Assembly: GCF_027409185.1 (NCBI RefSeq)
Contig: NC_084463.1
Location: 42,386,407 to 42,450,406, forward strand
DNA from: Cynocephalus volans
Lineage: Eukaryota; Chordata; Mammalia; Dermoptera; Cynocephalidae
DNA length: 64,000 nucleotides
Direction of reading: 5' to 3'
Shown: piece by piece, positions 38,561 through 50,560 of the stretch
How positions within the stretch are numbered: position 1 is the stretch's first letter
How the letters are laid out: each line of letters starts with the position of its first letter
Position numbers and translations under genes: made by a program
The notes under the pieces: model-generated
What the model was told of the DNA's origin: nothing
The model's database searches: none
Seen by the model: the letters and a program-made list of their open reading frames with translations, nothing else

Positions 38561-39269
38561 TCCCCGGGCTTCCCGGCTGGAGCTTTTCCGTGGTCTCTCC
38601 TCACTAAACACACGAGGACGGGGTCTGGCCTTCGATTCCGTGTGGCCCGGAGGGTGCGGGTGGTGGGCGCGCACAGTTCTCTGCATGAGCGAACAACTGC
38701 TGTTAATTCTACTTTACCAACCCCCCTCCCGGTCCCGGAACCCTCTCTGCTGTTTACATCAATGGGGGAATGTGGCCTGAGGGTTTCCTTCAGTGTAGAA
38801 AGTACAATCAGGATTAAAAAACAACAAGGAAAAAACCTTTAATGAATAATTTCAAGCAGTTGCACCCAAGACAACAGGACAATGAACTCCATAAATAAAC
38901 AATCCAAATGAGCATTTTACTGCATTTTCTTCATCTGCTCTGTTGTTTTGTCTTGACTGAAGGGTTTTCTTTTTCTAAAAGCAAATCCCAGACATCAGTA
39001 GTTTCACTTCTAGAAGTTTCATCAGTGTCTTACCGATAGTCAAGGCTTTGCCTACCCAACGCAATTGACAGTAATTCCTGTTTTTTTCTGACCTCTGATT
39101 CCTGTTCAGATTTCACCTATTACCTAAAACGTGCGTGTTTAAAAAGTTGGTTTGTTTGAGTCAGGATCCTAACACGGTTTTGAGGTCTTTTAAGACTTAC
39201 ATTAGTATTGTTTCTCTTTTCTTTTTCTTATTCTTTTTTCTTCATCTTTTTCTACTTCATCTTTTTAAT

Positions 39270-39870
39270 GCTGTAGGGGAGGGGGATATGGCTTCCCTCT
39301 TCCCTTCTGGGTTCTTTGGATAGGCAATGAATTAAATTGACATAAGACACATCAACAGGAGAAAAACTACTTTAACTGTGTGCATAGGTACAGGAGTCCC
39401 GCAAAACATGAGACTCAAGGAAGGGCCAGATGACTGGAGTTTGTACAGCGTCCTGAGCTACAGAAAGGAATAGAGCTGGGGCTTCTGGGCGTGGTGACAA
39501 GTTACAGGAGGGTGAATAAAGGTTGTCTTGTTATGCAGAAGGACAAATAGATCCAGAGGGTAGTTCCTTTCCCCAGATCCCCCCACTTTTCCTGGTGTGG
39601 AACTAAACAGAGACCACCTAATGAGAAGAGGCAAAAGGCTATTTACTCAGGGCTTGCAGGTAACAGAGCCCTGTCTTCTCCACAGCGCAGGTTACTGGAG
39701 GAACACTGAGAGCACATGCACCCGAAGCTGTCCTGGGATAGGCTCTGAGATCTGCCCTGTGCCTGGGGGTGTTTGCTGGGGTTCTGCCCTGTGTGGGAAG
39801 CCCGATCAGGTGGGGCAGGTGCACAGCAGCAGCTCTGGCCACGGTGCTTGTAGAAAGTAGAGGGAGGCTG
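39270..39870 (-). repeat. LTR fossil(s), antisense
   Basis: 39275-39400 shares 'taggggaggggga', 'gaattaaattgacataagacacatcaacaggagaaaa' with the LTR copies at 40235 and 43795. 39545-39870 may be part of a second LTR. Family name uncertain (ERV1-like). Broken solo-type remains. Confidence 0.5.
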
Positions 39871-40234
39871 TGGACGATGGTGCAGGATCTTGGAGAAAAT
39901 GAAATGGAAAGATCATCCCATAGGACTGAGGAGCACTTGAGTGCCTGAGACTTTGGACTTCAGGGTCTCACCTCACCCAAGACAGCCTGATGAAGCCAGC
40001 GCGCGACTGTCAGCATATGTAGCTCTTTTCTACTTATTTGGTTTTGTGAAGTTTGTATGATTTTAATTTTAATTATTTTTGTTTCCGTCCATGTTTGCCA
40101 CCATGTGTCTGAGGGATGGAAACCCTAATTCCGAATCAAACAACTATTATTTGAAATTTACAAAACTAGGTGTAGAAAAAATATGAATAAACTTTCAAAT
40201 GAAAAGTCTTATGTTTGTAGTATTTACTTTTCTG

Positions 40235-40382
40235 AGGTGTAGGGGAGAAAAACCTTTTCCTATACTCTCTTAGTGAATTAAACTGACAAAAGACAGTTTA
40301 ACAGAAGAAAACCTTATATATTTCATTTGGTGTTAACTATTTTTTATTTATTTTCTTTTCTTTCTTCCTTTTTCTTTTCTTT

Positions 40383-40414
<32 letters not shown>

Positions 40415-40995
40415 TTTTTTTTTTTTTTGGTGGTTGGCTGGTGAGGGGATCTAAGCCAGTGTCATAACGCCTCGCTCTAACCAACCGAGATAACTGGCCG
40501 TCCTGATGCTAACTTTTTTTTATAATGTGCATGGGGGCTTCACAGATGTTAAAACAAAAAACCAAAAAACATAAATAGCTAAAAACCGTGGGGACTTATA
40601 GCCACTGTAACAACAGGTGATAAATTGTGGGTAAGTGACTAGACAAAGGGAAGCAGAGGAGGTCTGGGCTTCTTGCTGGTAAATTGTGGGAAGGCAAATA
40701 CATAAGGAAACATAATAGATAAGGGTCATTTAACAAGAGTTATTTACACAGATCCACCTCAGTGTTGTCTCTGTCTTTGGTGATAGGATTGTTCTCGTGT
40801 GGGAGAGGGGGACACCTTCACAAGGAGGATTTTCCATTCTCCTTCTGGGAAGACAGAGGGAAGGCAGAGAGTTCTTCCTGTGTCCGCTTTTTCTCAGCTT
40901 CCTCCAGCTCACAATAATCTTAATGTCAAAGTGGCATATTCTAGGGTGACGTATTCCGATCTCCTCCAGAGGTTATTGTTGAAGATCAACCAAGG
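40235..40995 (-). repeat. ERV1-like solo LTR, antisense, with SINE inserted
   Basis: Starts 'gtgtaggggagaaaaacc' and runs through 'attaaactgacaaaagacagtttaacagaagaaaa' to 'gtggcatattctagggtgacg'. The same family is at 43795-44890 and 50096-50560 (antisense) and 48190-48690 (sense). A SINE with a long (TTTC)n tail is inserted at 40345-40505. No internal viral region is attached. Confidence 0.65.
40345..40505 (-). mobile_element. tRNA-Ile-derived SINE (CYN-type) with (TTTC)n tail, antisense
   Basis: The SINE head lies at 40430-40500 (minus: cggccagttatctcggttggttagagcgagg..., then gatcccctcaccagcc). Its tail on the plus strand is a (tttc)n microsatellite from about 40365. A degenerate flanking repeat (ggtgttaact / gatgctaact) suggests the target-site duplication. 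It interrupts the surrounding LTR. Confidence 0.82.
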
Positions 40996-41264
40996 CAGAC
41001 ACGAGTTAAAGGTGGTAAAGGCAGATGTCACGTGGGTCTACTGCAATAGGGGAAAGAGGCCACAGTGTAGGACTGAGCTCGATTCTGAATATAGCAGGGT
41101 CCGCAGGGGTTTCACAGCCAATGAACACAGAGAGGCGGTAAGTGCGTGGGACATTACTGAGAGGGGACATCAAGGGTAGGGGGCTTCTTGCTAAACTCAC
41201 CAAACAGGATTCTTGTGAAGGACAGAACACAGACTTAAAAATCAAAGGTGAGGGATGAGGATTG

Positions 41265-41657
41265 GTATATTAGTCCATTTTCTGTTGCTTATAACAGAAT
41301 CCCTGAAACTGGGTAATTTATAGAGAAATATAATTTATTTCTTAGATTTCGGGAAGCTGGGAAATCCACGGTCCAGAGGGCGCCTTTGGTGAGGGCCTTC
41401 TTCTGGGTAGGGAGTCTCTGCAGGGTCCTAGATGGTGCAGGAAATCATGTGGTGAGAATGGCCTGAGCAAGAGAGCTGAACTCCTTACAAAGCCATCAGA
41501 ACCATGCCCATTAAACCATCGGCACATTACTCCACGAATGGACCAACCCATTCAGAAGGCACTGTCCTCATGGCCCCTTAAAAGCCCCACCTTTTACCAC
41601 CACATTGGGGGTTAAGTTCCAACTTGAGCTTGGGGGGACATTCAAACCACAGCAGCC
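41265..41657 (-). repeat. MaLR-type (MST/THE1-like) solo LTR, antisense
   Basis: Plus-strand phrases 'tattagtccattttctgttgcttataacagaat', 'gaaactgggtaatttatag' and '...cagcctga' at the far end are the complement of an MST-like LTR. Fossil, moderately diverged; no internal region. Confidence 0.82.
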
Positions 41658-42074
41658 TGATGAGATATCAAGGGTGGGGGGCTCTCTCTAAACTGACCTA
41701 GCAGGACTTTTTGCTAAGACTGTGCTAGGCTGGATGAAGACAGGGTCCAAGGCTGAGGCCTCATGGAAAAGAGGGCCCAGAGGTACCTGACTGAAGTTTG
41801 GTCAAGGGGTAAGTCTTTGTCATTATTAAAGCTTTGATTTGCTCTAAGACTTCTGGAATGCCACAAGTTGTTGCCCCCTCACCATCTGGTTTGTGGGAGC
41901 TGAGGGGTGTTTGCACATTTTATAGTGACATTGGCTGGGAGAACAGTCGGCATTCCTGTAAACCTTAAAGGCAGTATTGTATGGAATAAAATATAGGGAA
42001 CACTGAAGGGCATTTGATATCAATTGTTGATATCAGATCCATAGTGCTGTGTGGTGCTGGAGTGGGAAGGTACC

Positions 42075-42485
42075 TGCTATGGGTCAAATGTGTTCCCCCA
42101 AAGTTCGTGTGCTGAAACTTGACCCCCACTTTAACAGTATTAAGAGGGTGGGAAATCCTATTATGGTACTTGAAAGGTGGGGCCTTTGAGAAGTGATTGG
42201 ATCGTGAGGACTACACCCTCAAGAATGGATTCATCCATTCATGGAGTAATGGGTTATCATGGGTGTAGACTGATGGCTTTCTAAGAAGGGAGCTGTTCTT
42301 ACCTGTGACACCCTACATCACCAGAGGACCCTGTGGAGAGTCCCCACCAAGAAGGGGGTCACCACATGCACCTCTTGGACTGTGGACTTCCCAGCCTCTA
42401 AAACTGTAAGAAATAAATTCCATTTCTTTATAAATGTTCTAGTATCAGGTATTCCATTATAAGCTACAGAAAACAGACTAATACA
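42075..42485 (+). repeat. MaLR-type (MST-like) solo LTR, sense
   Basis: Starts 'tgctatgggtcaaatgtgttcccccaaag', contains 'ggacttcccagcctctaaaactgtaagaaataaa' with AATAAA, and ends 'aaacagactaataca'. It lies 0.4 kb from a similar LTR in the opposite orientation (41265-41657), so the two are separate insertions. Confidence 0.85.
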
Positions 42486-42489
42486 GGAC

Positions 42490-43350
42490 TCTGGCATTAC
42501 AGGGCCTGCCCAACTTGTTCTGTCACTGCTAGAGTGAGCAGGACTGAAGCCACGTTGGGACCTAAAATTACATGGGCTCCAGGCAAATTTTAAAAGGACA
42601 GTTTTTTCTTGGCATGTATTTCTGAGTTCCTTCATTTCCCATGGTTATTTGATATTTTAAACCTTGATATGGGACAGGATGACATTATTTACAGAAACGT
42701 AAAGTTCTTTTCCAGACAGCCTGAAGCTGCAGACTTGCCAGGATGCACACACTATCCAGACCCTGAGATAACCACAAGGATGGGAGCAGAAACCAGGCGG
42801 AGTCTTGGTGAGACCTTGCACCCGGCTCCTTGAACGGAGCCCCCACAGCTCGTGTCCCCCTCCATCCTGCTTTTCATGTCCCATGCTCCCTTCCCTCAAT
42901 CCCCTCTTTAAAAACCCCTCAGTTGGGCCGGCCCATGGCTCACTCGGGAGAGTGCGGTGCTGATAACACCAAGGCCCCGGGTTCGGATCCCATATACGGA
43001 TGGCCAGTTCGCTCACTGGCTGAGCGTGGTGCTGATAACACCAAGTCAAGGGTTAAGATCCCCTTACCGGTCATCTTTTTTAAAAAAAAAATAAAAATAA
43101 AAAAAATAAAAAATAAAAAAATAAAATAAAAAACCCTCAGTAAATACTAGTCTTTGAGACGGCTTCAGTCTGGCCTTTCTCCTTCAGGTTTATTGGAGAG
43201 ATGGTTAGCCTGACATCTCTCCTCAGGTCACTGGTATTTCTGAATAAAAGCAGACTTCCATCTTTACCACCATTTGACTTTTGAGTGGCTTGTTTTTGAA
43301 AAGGAGCAGGCAGCCGGACCCATGCCTGGTAACAACATGACCCTGGTGAT
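42490..43350 (+). repeat. ERV1-like solo LTR (family B), sense, with SINE dimer inserted
   Basis: Includes 'gcaggactgaagccacgttgggacc', 'cagcctgaagctgcagacttgcc' and an AATAAA near 43245. The same family lies antisense at 60325-60975. A CYN-type SINE dimer splits it at 42925-43129. Exact name uncertain; boundaries approximate. Confidence 0.6.
42925..43129 (+). mobile_element. tRNA-Ile-derived SINE dimer (CYN-type), sense
   Basis: Two tRNA-Ile-like monomers in tandem: gggccggcccatggctcactc...gataacaccaaggccccgggttcggatcc, then ggatggccagttcgctcac...gataacaccaagtcaagggttaagatccc, and a 'cttaccggtcatctttt' tail with poly-A. Flanked by AAAACCCCTCAGT / AAAACCCTCAGT. The best preserved copy, and the main evidence for a colugo genome. 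Confidence 0.93.
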
Positions 43351-43794
43351 TGGCACCCACCTCCTAGTGAGTGCGATGCATGCCCACCTTACCAGGAATC
43401 TGGTGGAAATGGTGTTATGTCTGGTGTCTGCAGCCCAGAATTTTCCAGCCCTTTTGAAGTAACATGGAGCATGCCCTTGACTTCTTCTATCAGATGGAGA
43501 TGTTCAAATATCTGGTTTCTACTTTATCAACCCAACACCTTCTCCCAAACCTTGCTCCCTGACCACCAGGTTGTCCCTTCTTTAGCCCTAATATCTTCAT
43601 GCCTGCCACAATTTCTTACAGGACCTGGTTTCCAGACTTTTTGCTAACTAATGTGATTATTTTTCTCTGTAGTCAAAATAGAGCCTGTACTGTATCTGTG
43701 AGGGTTTTGTTGCAGTAACAGACAACCCTGCATCCTGGAGGCTCACCATAGCAAGGTTATTTCTCACACTTACAACATGTACATCACGGGCTTT

Positions 43795-44890
43795 GTAGGG
43801 GAGGGGGAAAATATCCTATACACTCTTAGATTCGGTGACTGGGGACTGCAAATTAAACTGACGAAAGACAGATTAACAGGAGAAAAGACATACATGTTTC
43901 ATCTTTTTAAAAAATTTTTTTACCTATGATGACTAAAAAATCTGCTTTGACCAGGTCAGCTAAATTATAGTGCCTTCGGGGATCTGGGATAAGTCAGCAA
44001 TCATGTCCACCTGTCCTGGAAAACATTATCATAAGATCATTTTACTTAGAAGCAGCTGTAATGGCACCAGGAAGCCATACAATAACCTAGAATAATCCTC
44101 GTGACCTTCATCCTGGATCCCTGCATGTAGGTTGTAACCTAGTAACAATCCCAAATCTATATGTAATGTACAACAGATAGAAAGCTTGATGAAGAGATGA
44201 GGTGGGACTGTCTTCTCTCACTGTCCTTAGACCCTTCCTCCTTCTTGTGGTTATAAATGATAATTTCTGCTGGTTCTCTTTGGAACTCATTTCTCAGAGT
44301 GACCTGACTATGCATTTCCCTGGTTGCAATTGTTATATTGGCTCAATAAATGTTTTTTTTTTTTTTTTTGGTGGCTGTTTGCCAGTATGGGGATCTGAAC
44401 CCTTGACCTTGGTGTTATCAACGCCCCCCCACCCCCGCAAGTGAGCTAACTGGCCACACTGGCTTAATAAATGCTATGCTTTTAATGTTTGGCTTCAGTT
44501 TCTTTTATGTCAACACAAATATGGGAGCTTCACATAAGAGAACTGAAAACCTAAAGAGGCAGTTAGACCCAGGGGCTTCTATACCATTTTGACAAAGTGC
44601 AATAAATTGTGGAGAAGTGACTAGGGAATGTATGGGGGAAACTCATGGTAGATAGACTCACCTCTGGTGATGAATCAGTCTCCTCTTCCTGGTACGGGAG
44701 AGGGGGCACCTGTACAAATGGAAATTTCCTTTACAAAATTTAAATTTATACCCTGATTTTAGGCAGAAAGGGAGAGAGCAGGAAACTCCTTATGTGTTTG
44801 CTGTTTCTCAGTGGCCCTCACTCAAAATAATCAATATATGAAAGTGGCATATTTTAGGGTGGCATGTCCTGATCCATTCAGCCTCCTGGG
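43795..44890 (-). repeat. ERV1-like solo LTR, antisense, with SINE inserted
   Basis: Same family as 40235-40995: 'gtaggggagggggaaaatatcctatac', 'aattaaactgacgaaagacagattaacaggagaaaa', then 'ggagaagtgactaggg' and 'gtggcatattttagggtgg'. About 43920-44340 and the SINE at 44353-44460 appear to be insertions in it. Broken fossil. Confidence 0.6.
44353..44460 (-). mobile_element. tRNA-Ile-derived SINE (CYN-type), antisense
   Basis: Poly-T followed by ggtggctgtttgccagtatggggatctgaacccttgaccttggtgttatca and ...gtgagctaactggcca. Flanked by GGCTCAATAAATG (44340-44352) and GGCTTAATAAATG (44461-44473), a 13-bp target-site duplication with one change. Confidence 0.88.
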
Positions 44891-44954
44891 AGTTTCATGT
44901 GACATATCATCACTCAGGAGGCCAGTTCATGGCCTCCACCATCTGGAATGCTTC

Positions 44955-45475
44955 AGTGATAGGGTTTGGGACACACTACCCCAAATACGCATCTTTGGCA
45001 TAGGATTATTTTAAGTTGATTATTTGAGGAAATAGCCAACACAGAAGAAACCCTAAAAAGAGAGTAGAAGTTACCCTTTTGTAAGGGAAATTTATATCTA
45101 TAATGAAAGTCTCCATCTGTAAGGATGGCTCTCTCTTAGCACCAGGAAGAAGGTCACTAACTCACTAGAGACTCTTAGTGAAAACAGCACTGACTGAGCT
45201 CTGCATAATGTTTCTTACCTGTCTTTAAGGTGCTTTTCCTGGCCACCTATCCAGAACTAGTCTCCCCTTTCTTGGTTCAGCGAAAGGTGGTTATGTAAGT
45301 CTGAAGTCAGAGCCACTTCTTGGAGATTTACTCTTGGAGATTTTCCTGAGTATCGCCCATGTGTACAAAGAGGTATGTGTGTTATTAAACTTCTGTTTTT
45401 CTCTTGTTAGTCTGTCTTGTGCCACAGGTAGGTCCAGCTGAGAACTATGAAGGGTCTGGAGAAAATTATTTTTCC
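44955..45475 (+). repeat. LTR fossil, sense, ERV1-like, different family
   Basis: Phrases 'tctctcttagcaccaggaagaagg', 'cataatgtttcttacc' and 'ttattaaacttctgtttttctcttgtta' fit the 3' half and polyadenylation region of a mammalian ERV1-like LTR. Exact family uncertain. No internal region. Confidence 0.55.
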
Positions 45476-46205
45476 TCCCCTTGATATATGCATATTTTTT
45501 TCTTTTTTTAAATTTCCTTTTGTTTTCTTTTTTAAATTTTAAAATCATCCTTATTTTTTACTTTTTTATTTCTTGTGTTTTTTTTTTCCTTTTTTCCCTA
45601 TTTATTTATTCGACCCTCCATCTACTGGTGCCTTGGGAACCTGAGCAATAGGGCTCTGTGGTGATATTTAATGGCATCTGCTCAATCTTGCTATGAACCT
45701 AAAAGTGCTCTTAAAAAATAAAGTCTGTAAATTTTTTTTTCTGGTTTGGGAGCCCCACAGACAGTGCATCAGGGAAGGGGAGCCCACAGCAGGGCCTTCT
45801 TGGAGGGTCCTGTTGGGGCTGAGGGTGAGACTGGTGTGTGGTGAGGGTATGGAACTTTCATAGCTAGAACTGCCCATTGACTGGAGCACAGCAGGAAGCT
45901 TCTAGAAAGAATCCTGGAACCCTCCTGTTGGCCTCACCCTCTGACCCTTCTTAAGGGACAGCTCATGGTGACCAGCCAGCCCCCACCATTCCAGCCCCCA
46001 GCCACAGGCTTCCCACTGGGCTCCACTCCCCATGGCCATCCTGCGGTCTTTGCATGAGATGCAGGTGGACACCTGCCCTGAGCTGGGCCACAAGCCCTTG
46101 GGCCTGATAGATAATGTCAGTGCCCAGATCAGAGGGTGGTCACAGAACATCATAATCTAATGAACACACTTGTACGGTGCCTGGCACATGGTGGGTCCCT
46201 GTGTT
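45476..46205. other. T-rich tract and unassigned sequence
   Basis: 45480-45610 is T-rich low-complexity sequence. 45720-46200 shows no gene or named repeat; ORFs on the minus strand have no known similarity. Confidence 0.4.
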
Positions 46206-46207
46206 CA

Positions 46208-46597
46208 CTATCTGTGGTGGGCTGAATTTTTTCCCCTCCAAATTCATATGTTGTAGTCCTAACACCCAGGACCTCAGAATGTGCCTGTATTTGGAGAAAG
46301 GGCCTTTAAAGAGGTGATTAAGATAAAAGGAGGTCGTATGGGTGGGTCTTAATCCCATAGGACTGACGTCCTATAAGGAGATTAGGACATAGACAAGCAC
46401 AGAGGAATCACCATGTGAGGACACAGGGAGAAGACACTGTCTACAAGCCATGGAGAGAGGTCTTAGGAAACACCAACCCTGCCTACACTTGGATCTCAGA
46501 CTTCCAGGTTCCAGGACTGAGAGACAATGAGTTTCTGTTGTTTAAGCCATCCAGTCTGCAGTATTTTCTTATGGCAACATGAGCAAATGAATGTACG
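46208..46597 (+). repeat. MaLR-type (MLT1-like) solo LTR, sense
   Basis: 'tctgtggtgggctgaattttttcccc', 'gtgaggacacagggagaagacactg' and 'gactgagagacaatgagtttctgttgtttaagcca' are MLT1-like. Old fossil. Confidence 0.75.
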
Positions 46598-47395
46598 GTC
46601 ATTACAATTAAAATTAGCATGTAGTATTTCTTTCTTTTCCTCCCAGGTTTTGGATTTCAGGAACAAAGAGCATTTCTTGACTGTTGCTCTGGTGGATGAA
46701 GCTGGGAAGGGTGAGAAGGCTACAGAACTGTTGTTTGTGGTGTTTATCGTGTGTGGAGAAAGCCAGATGAATACAGTGGGGGCTGAAAAGAACAGAGGTG
46801 GGAGACAAAAAGACGGATTAGTCTGGCACTGGGGCCACAATCTTATTTTATCCTGCGGCCCCTGCTTTGTGAGATATCCTAGTAATAACCATGCCATATG
46901 CTTGAAACCAGATTGAATTGTCATTTCTGTTGCTTGTAACCAAGAGTTCTAAGAAACAGAACACAACCTTTAATGTAATAGACAGTGGCTGGATCAGTTT
47001 ATTCTAATAACTGCAGAAGATAAAGGACTTTAAATGAATGCATTCTAATTCTAGTACACATGGTGATCCCAGTGGCCAGTGCCCAGGGTTGTCCCATCAG
47101 AGGAAGGGCAGCAGCTGTGCTAGGGGTCCACTCTGACCTCAGGTACATCTGTGCCTATTGGGCAAATATAACAAAAAACAAAATCTCTCCCCAACCCAGA
47201 AAACCCCTCCACAGAGGGAGAAGAGAAAGAAAACCATTTTATTTTTGAGTAAGCATTAAACCAGAACATCATGCCCATCACAGGCAACTCACTAAGAGAC
47301 TGAAAAGATGAACAGCAACCTCACCCTTTCATCAAGTTGAGTGGCTACCACCCATTCAGTACCTCATGGAGCTCTTGCAATTCAGAGCCAGGTGA
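46598..47395. other. No gene recognised
   Basis: Overlapping opposite ORFs at 46496-46924 have no known similarity and no splice context. 47040-47250 likewise. Confidence 0.4.
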
Positions 47396-48180
47396 CATCT
47401 GAAGTGAGGCCCATCTCCTTCCAGGCAGCTGGAAGACGGAGTGTTGTCATCACCTCTCGTAGAGTGACTGAGATGCAAAGGATTACTCAGAGCTCACGTA
47501 TGCAGAGCACTGAGAGGCCTGAAGTGTCTGTCTGCAGGGAGAACTCCTTCAAGAGAGAAGGGTCCCAGGCACAGCACTGGGTCAGGTTTTCTCTCAGCTT
47601 TTATTGTACAGGCAAGAAAGTTACAGAAGAAACACAGGGGGTTAATCAGTCATAGTGAAAACAAACAAACTGGCTACAGGACAATCTTCATTAAAGCAGG
47701 TGTAACTTAAAATAGTCCAAGCAATTTACCATCAAAAGGAATAATAGAACTAAGCTATGTGACATACAAAAACAATGAAATAATCACTATAGCAGTGCTT
47801 ATCTCCCTAAGAAACTCAAAGAAACAGCTGAGGGTAAGATGTGGAACATCCCCCAACCACTAACTAGCAGAAGAGCCTTGAAGGTTTTAGTTCACATACT
47901 TTCCCATTATTTAGGTTTAGCGGCACCAAGGGCAACTGCCCCCAGAGCAATCACTTTTGCTGTGTTTCAATTCTCTTATCTACATTAAAGACTTCAGTCC
48001 TGTGAAAGTTTTTCTGGTTTTTCCCAATCTTAGCATTTCCATGTGTTTTTCTAAAGAGTTGGGCTATGACTTAAACTACAGGACTTTAGTCCTGCTAAAC
48101 TAAGGACTTTGGTCCTACTACGCTATAGGCTATGGCCCTGTGAAATACATGTGTTTATTAATGTCAGTGTCCTCCACAAG
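47396..48180 (-). repeat. Probable LTR fossil, antisense
   Basis: The complement has 'gtacaataaaagctgagagaaaacc' (polyadenylation signal then U5-like sequence). The upstream part has short 'ggactttagtcctgctaaactaaggactttggtcct' tandem repeats at about 48070-48135. Family not assigned. Confidence 0.45.
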
Positions 48181-48189
48181 GTGCTGTCT

Positions 48190-48690
48190 TCCTCAATGAT
48201 TATGAAGGAGATCAGAGTGTGCCATCCCAACATATGCTATGAGTACACAGGCACGGGGATTATTTTGAGCTGAAGACAATTGAAGAAACCTTCTTGGAGC
48301 TTCCTTTAACTAAAAGCAGAAACGTTGAGAAATGAGGACTGCCGGAAATCTCCTCTCTAGGGGAGTTTTTATGGCCACGCAGAAGATGGAAATTCTGCAC
48401 CAAGAAGAGTCTGCACAAATAATCCTTACTAAACAACCCTTGTCTCCTATGCATGCCCTAGTCACCTTCCCATAATTCATCACCTGTTAAAAATGGTATC
48501 TGAGTGCCTGAGCCTAACAGCATCGTTGGTTTTTCCTTTTTCTCTGAAGCCTCCGTGCATGTAAAATTAAAAACTTAAGATGAAAAGTGCATGCTTTTTC
48601 TCCTGTTAATCTGGCTTTTGTCAGTTTACTTTGTAGGCCCCAGTTACAAACCTAAGAAGGTAGAGGTTTTTTTCCTTCTCTACAATTACA
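48190..48690 (+). repeat. ERV1-like solo LTR, sense
   Basis: Same family as 40235-40995 in the opposite direction: 'ccataattcatcacctgttaaaaatgg' and the end 'ctcctgttaatctggcttttgtcagtttac...ccttctctac'. Fossil, no internal region. Confidence 0.6.
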
Positions 48691-48804
48691 TTTCAGAAAT
48701 AGCTCCAACGTCCTTCAGGATATATTCCTGACGTGTCACACTGGCAAGAGGTGTGTTTAGCCATTAAGATTTACATACATTTGAATTTGAAAAAGACAGA
48801 GAAT

Positions 48805-48892
48805 GGGGCTACTGGCTAGCTCAGTTGGTTAGAACACAGTGTTACAGTGCCAAGGTCAAGGGTTTTTATCCCAGTGGCAAAAGAAAAAAAGA
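48805..48892 (+). mobile_element. tRNA-Ile-derived SINE (CYN-type), monomer, sense
   Basis: 'ggggctactggctagctcagttggttagaacacagtgttacagtgccaaggtcaagggttttta', still very tRNA-like in the A-box region, then an A-rich tail. Flanked by acagagaatg / acagaggatg. Confidence 0.85.
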
Positions 48893-49733
48893 GAAGGACA
48901 GAGGATGAAGTTCTGAAAGAAAGGGTTATATTTGCCTTACAGGGTCTCCGCCTGTTCCCTGCCCTCCCTCCCCACCCCACCCCCAGGAAAATGTGGATAT
49001 TCAACAAATACTTGCTAAAATACTGCATTAGCCTAGGATTTCAGTATTAATGTTCTGTTAGGGACCCCTGGTTATTGGGCTGAGATGCTATCTTTATGGT
49101 AAAACAAAAACAGCCTTAATATCCTGAAAAGGAAACACTATAAAATCATTAAGGAGAATCAGAAAGCTCTTATATATCCTGGTAAGCTGTTAGGTTTACT
49201 AAAAGACAGGTCAGACAACATATATGCACATTTCGGTAAAAAGTCATAATTAGATGATTGTATATGCACCTCTTGAAAAATATACAAGAAACTCCATCTG
49301 AAGGGAAAATTAAGGGCTGAGAAACCCCCTCCAATTGAAAAAGATTCAATTTTCACTATATAAACCCTTGAAATTCTTAAATCTTATACCATTTCTATAG
49401 ATTGTCTTTTTAAAAATAAATAAAATTTTGAAGTGAAAATGTCAGCCATGTCAATTCGGAAACCAAGTCTAAACAGTTACAAGGCGGCTGTCCCTTCACT
49501 GTGACGGTCAGTGGCACTCTTTCAGTGTGATGCTGCTCCCTCCAGCCCCATGAAGTTATTAACATTGCAGAGAAGACGAGAGAAAGAACCAGGCACTCCT
49601 GAAAAATAGTGTGCTCCATTGAACGGAAAGGAAGACGGGCCCCCGGAAACAGGACAGCAGGGTCACGGCATCTGTGTTCAACCCTGACTCCTAGTCAGGA
49701 AAGTCCATTGTGTCGTGTAAAGACAAATCCAGG

Positions 49734-50093
49734 TTGTGACGGACTGAATGTCTGTGTTCCCCTGAATTCCCTATGTTGAAATCCTAACCCCAAGGTGATG
49801 GGGTTAGGAGCTGGGGCTTTGGGAGGTGATTAGATCATGAGGGTGGAGCCCTCATGAGTGGGATTACTGCCCTAATGAAAGGGACCCTAGAAAGGGTCCT
49901 CACCCCTTCCACCATGTGAGGACACATGAAGAAGCTACCATCTGTGAACCAGGAAATGACCTTGAGAAACTAAATCTGCTGGCACCCCATCTATGACTTC
50001 CAGCCTTCGGAACTGTGAGAAATAAATTTGTATTGTTTAAAAGCCACCCAGGCTATGGTATTTTGTTATAGCAACCTAAACAGAGTAAGACGA
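49734..50093 (+). repeat. MaLR-type solo LTR, sense
   Basis: 'tgtgacggactgaatgtctgtgttccc', 'gaggtgattagatcatgagggtgg', 'cttccagccttcggaactgtgagaaataaa' with AATAAA, ending 'cctaaacagagtaagacga'. Fossil. Confidence 0.82.
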
Positions 50094-50095
50094 CA

Positions 50096-50560
50096 TAAGA
50101 CAGATTAACAGTAGAAAAGCATACATATTGCATTTTTATATGTACCAGGGCACCTTCACAGGAAAATGAAGACCCCCAAAGTGGTTCGGCCTACGTGTTT
50201 ACATACCAGGTTGAGCAGAGTAGTGACTTGTAAAAAAGTAACTAAATTATATGAGGCTAAACGAAGATACAAGTTATTTTAACAAGGTGTGTATTTTTCT
50301 CAGCCTCAAGTCCACATCTCTGGTGATAAGAATCTTTCTTGTCTCCTGGTATAGGAAGGGCATGTTTCCCATGGGAGTCACGTCCCCTGCTTTCAGGAAG
50401 AAAACAGAAGTGCCTTTTTAAGTGCCTTTAGCTCAAGGTAATCCACATGCCCACCTGGCATATTTGGGGTGGCGTATTCTTTCCTCTGATGCCCAGCCCT
50501 CTTTTCCTTCCATTGCTTATTTTCAGGGTTTCCGCTGCATTCTGCTGGTAAACGCTCCAC
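50096..50560 (-). repeat. ERV1-like solo LTR, antisense
   Basis: 'acataagacagattaacagtagaaaa', 'cacatctctggtgataagaatc' and 'ggcatatttggggtggcgtattc' place it with the LTRs at 40235 and 43795. It directly abuts the MaLR LTR to its left. Confidence 0.6.

Noticed and set aside
37748-38686. 312- and 260-residue minus-strand Pro/Ala/Thr-rich ORFs
   Set aside because: Created by the 41-bp minisatellite and GC-rich flank; overlapping frames give similar repeats.
46496-46924. Overlapping opposite ORFs of 129 and 142 residues
   Set aside because: No similarity, no splice or promoter context; partly overlaps the end of an LTR fossil.
48805-48892. A true tRNA-Ile gene
   Set aside because: The A-box region is tRNA-like, but the anticodon arm and B box are altered and an A-rich tail with flanking duplication marks a SINE.
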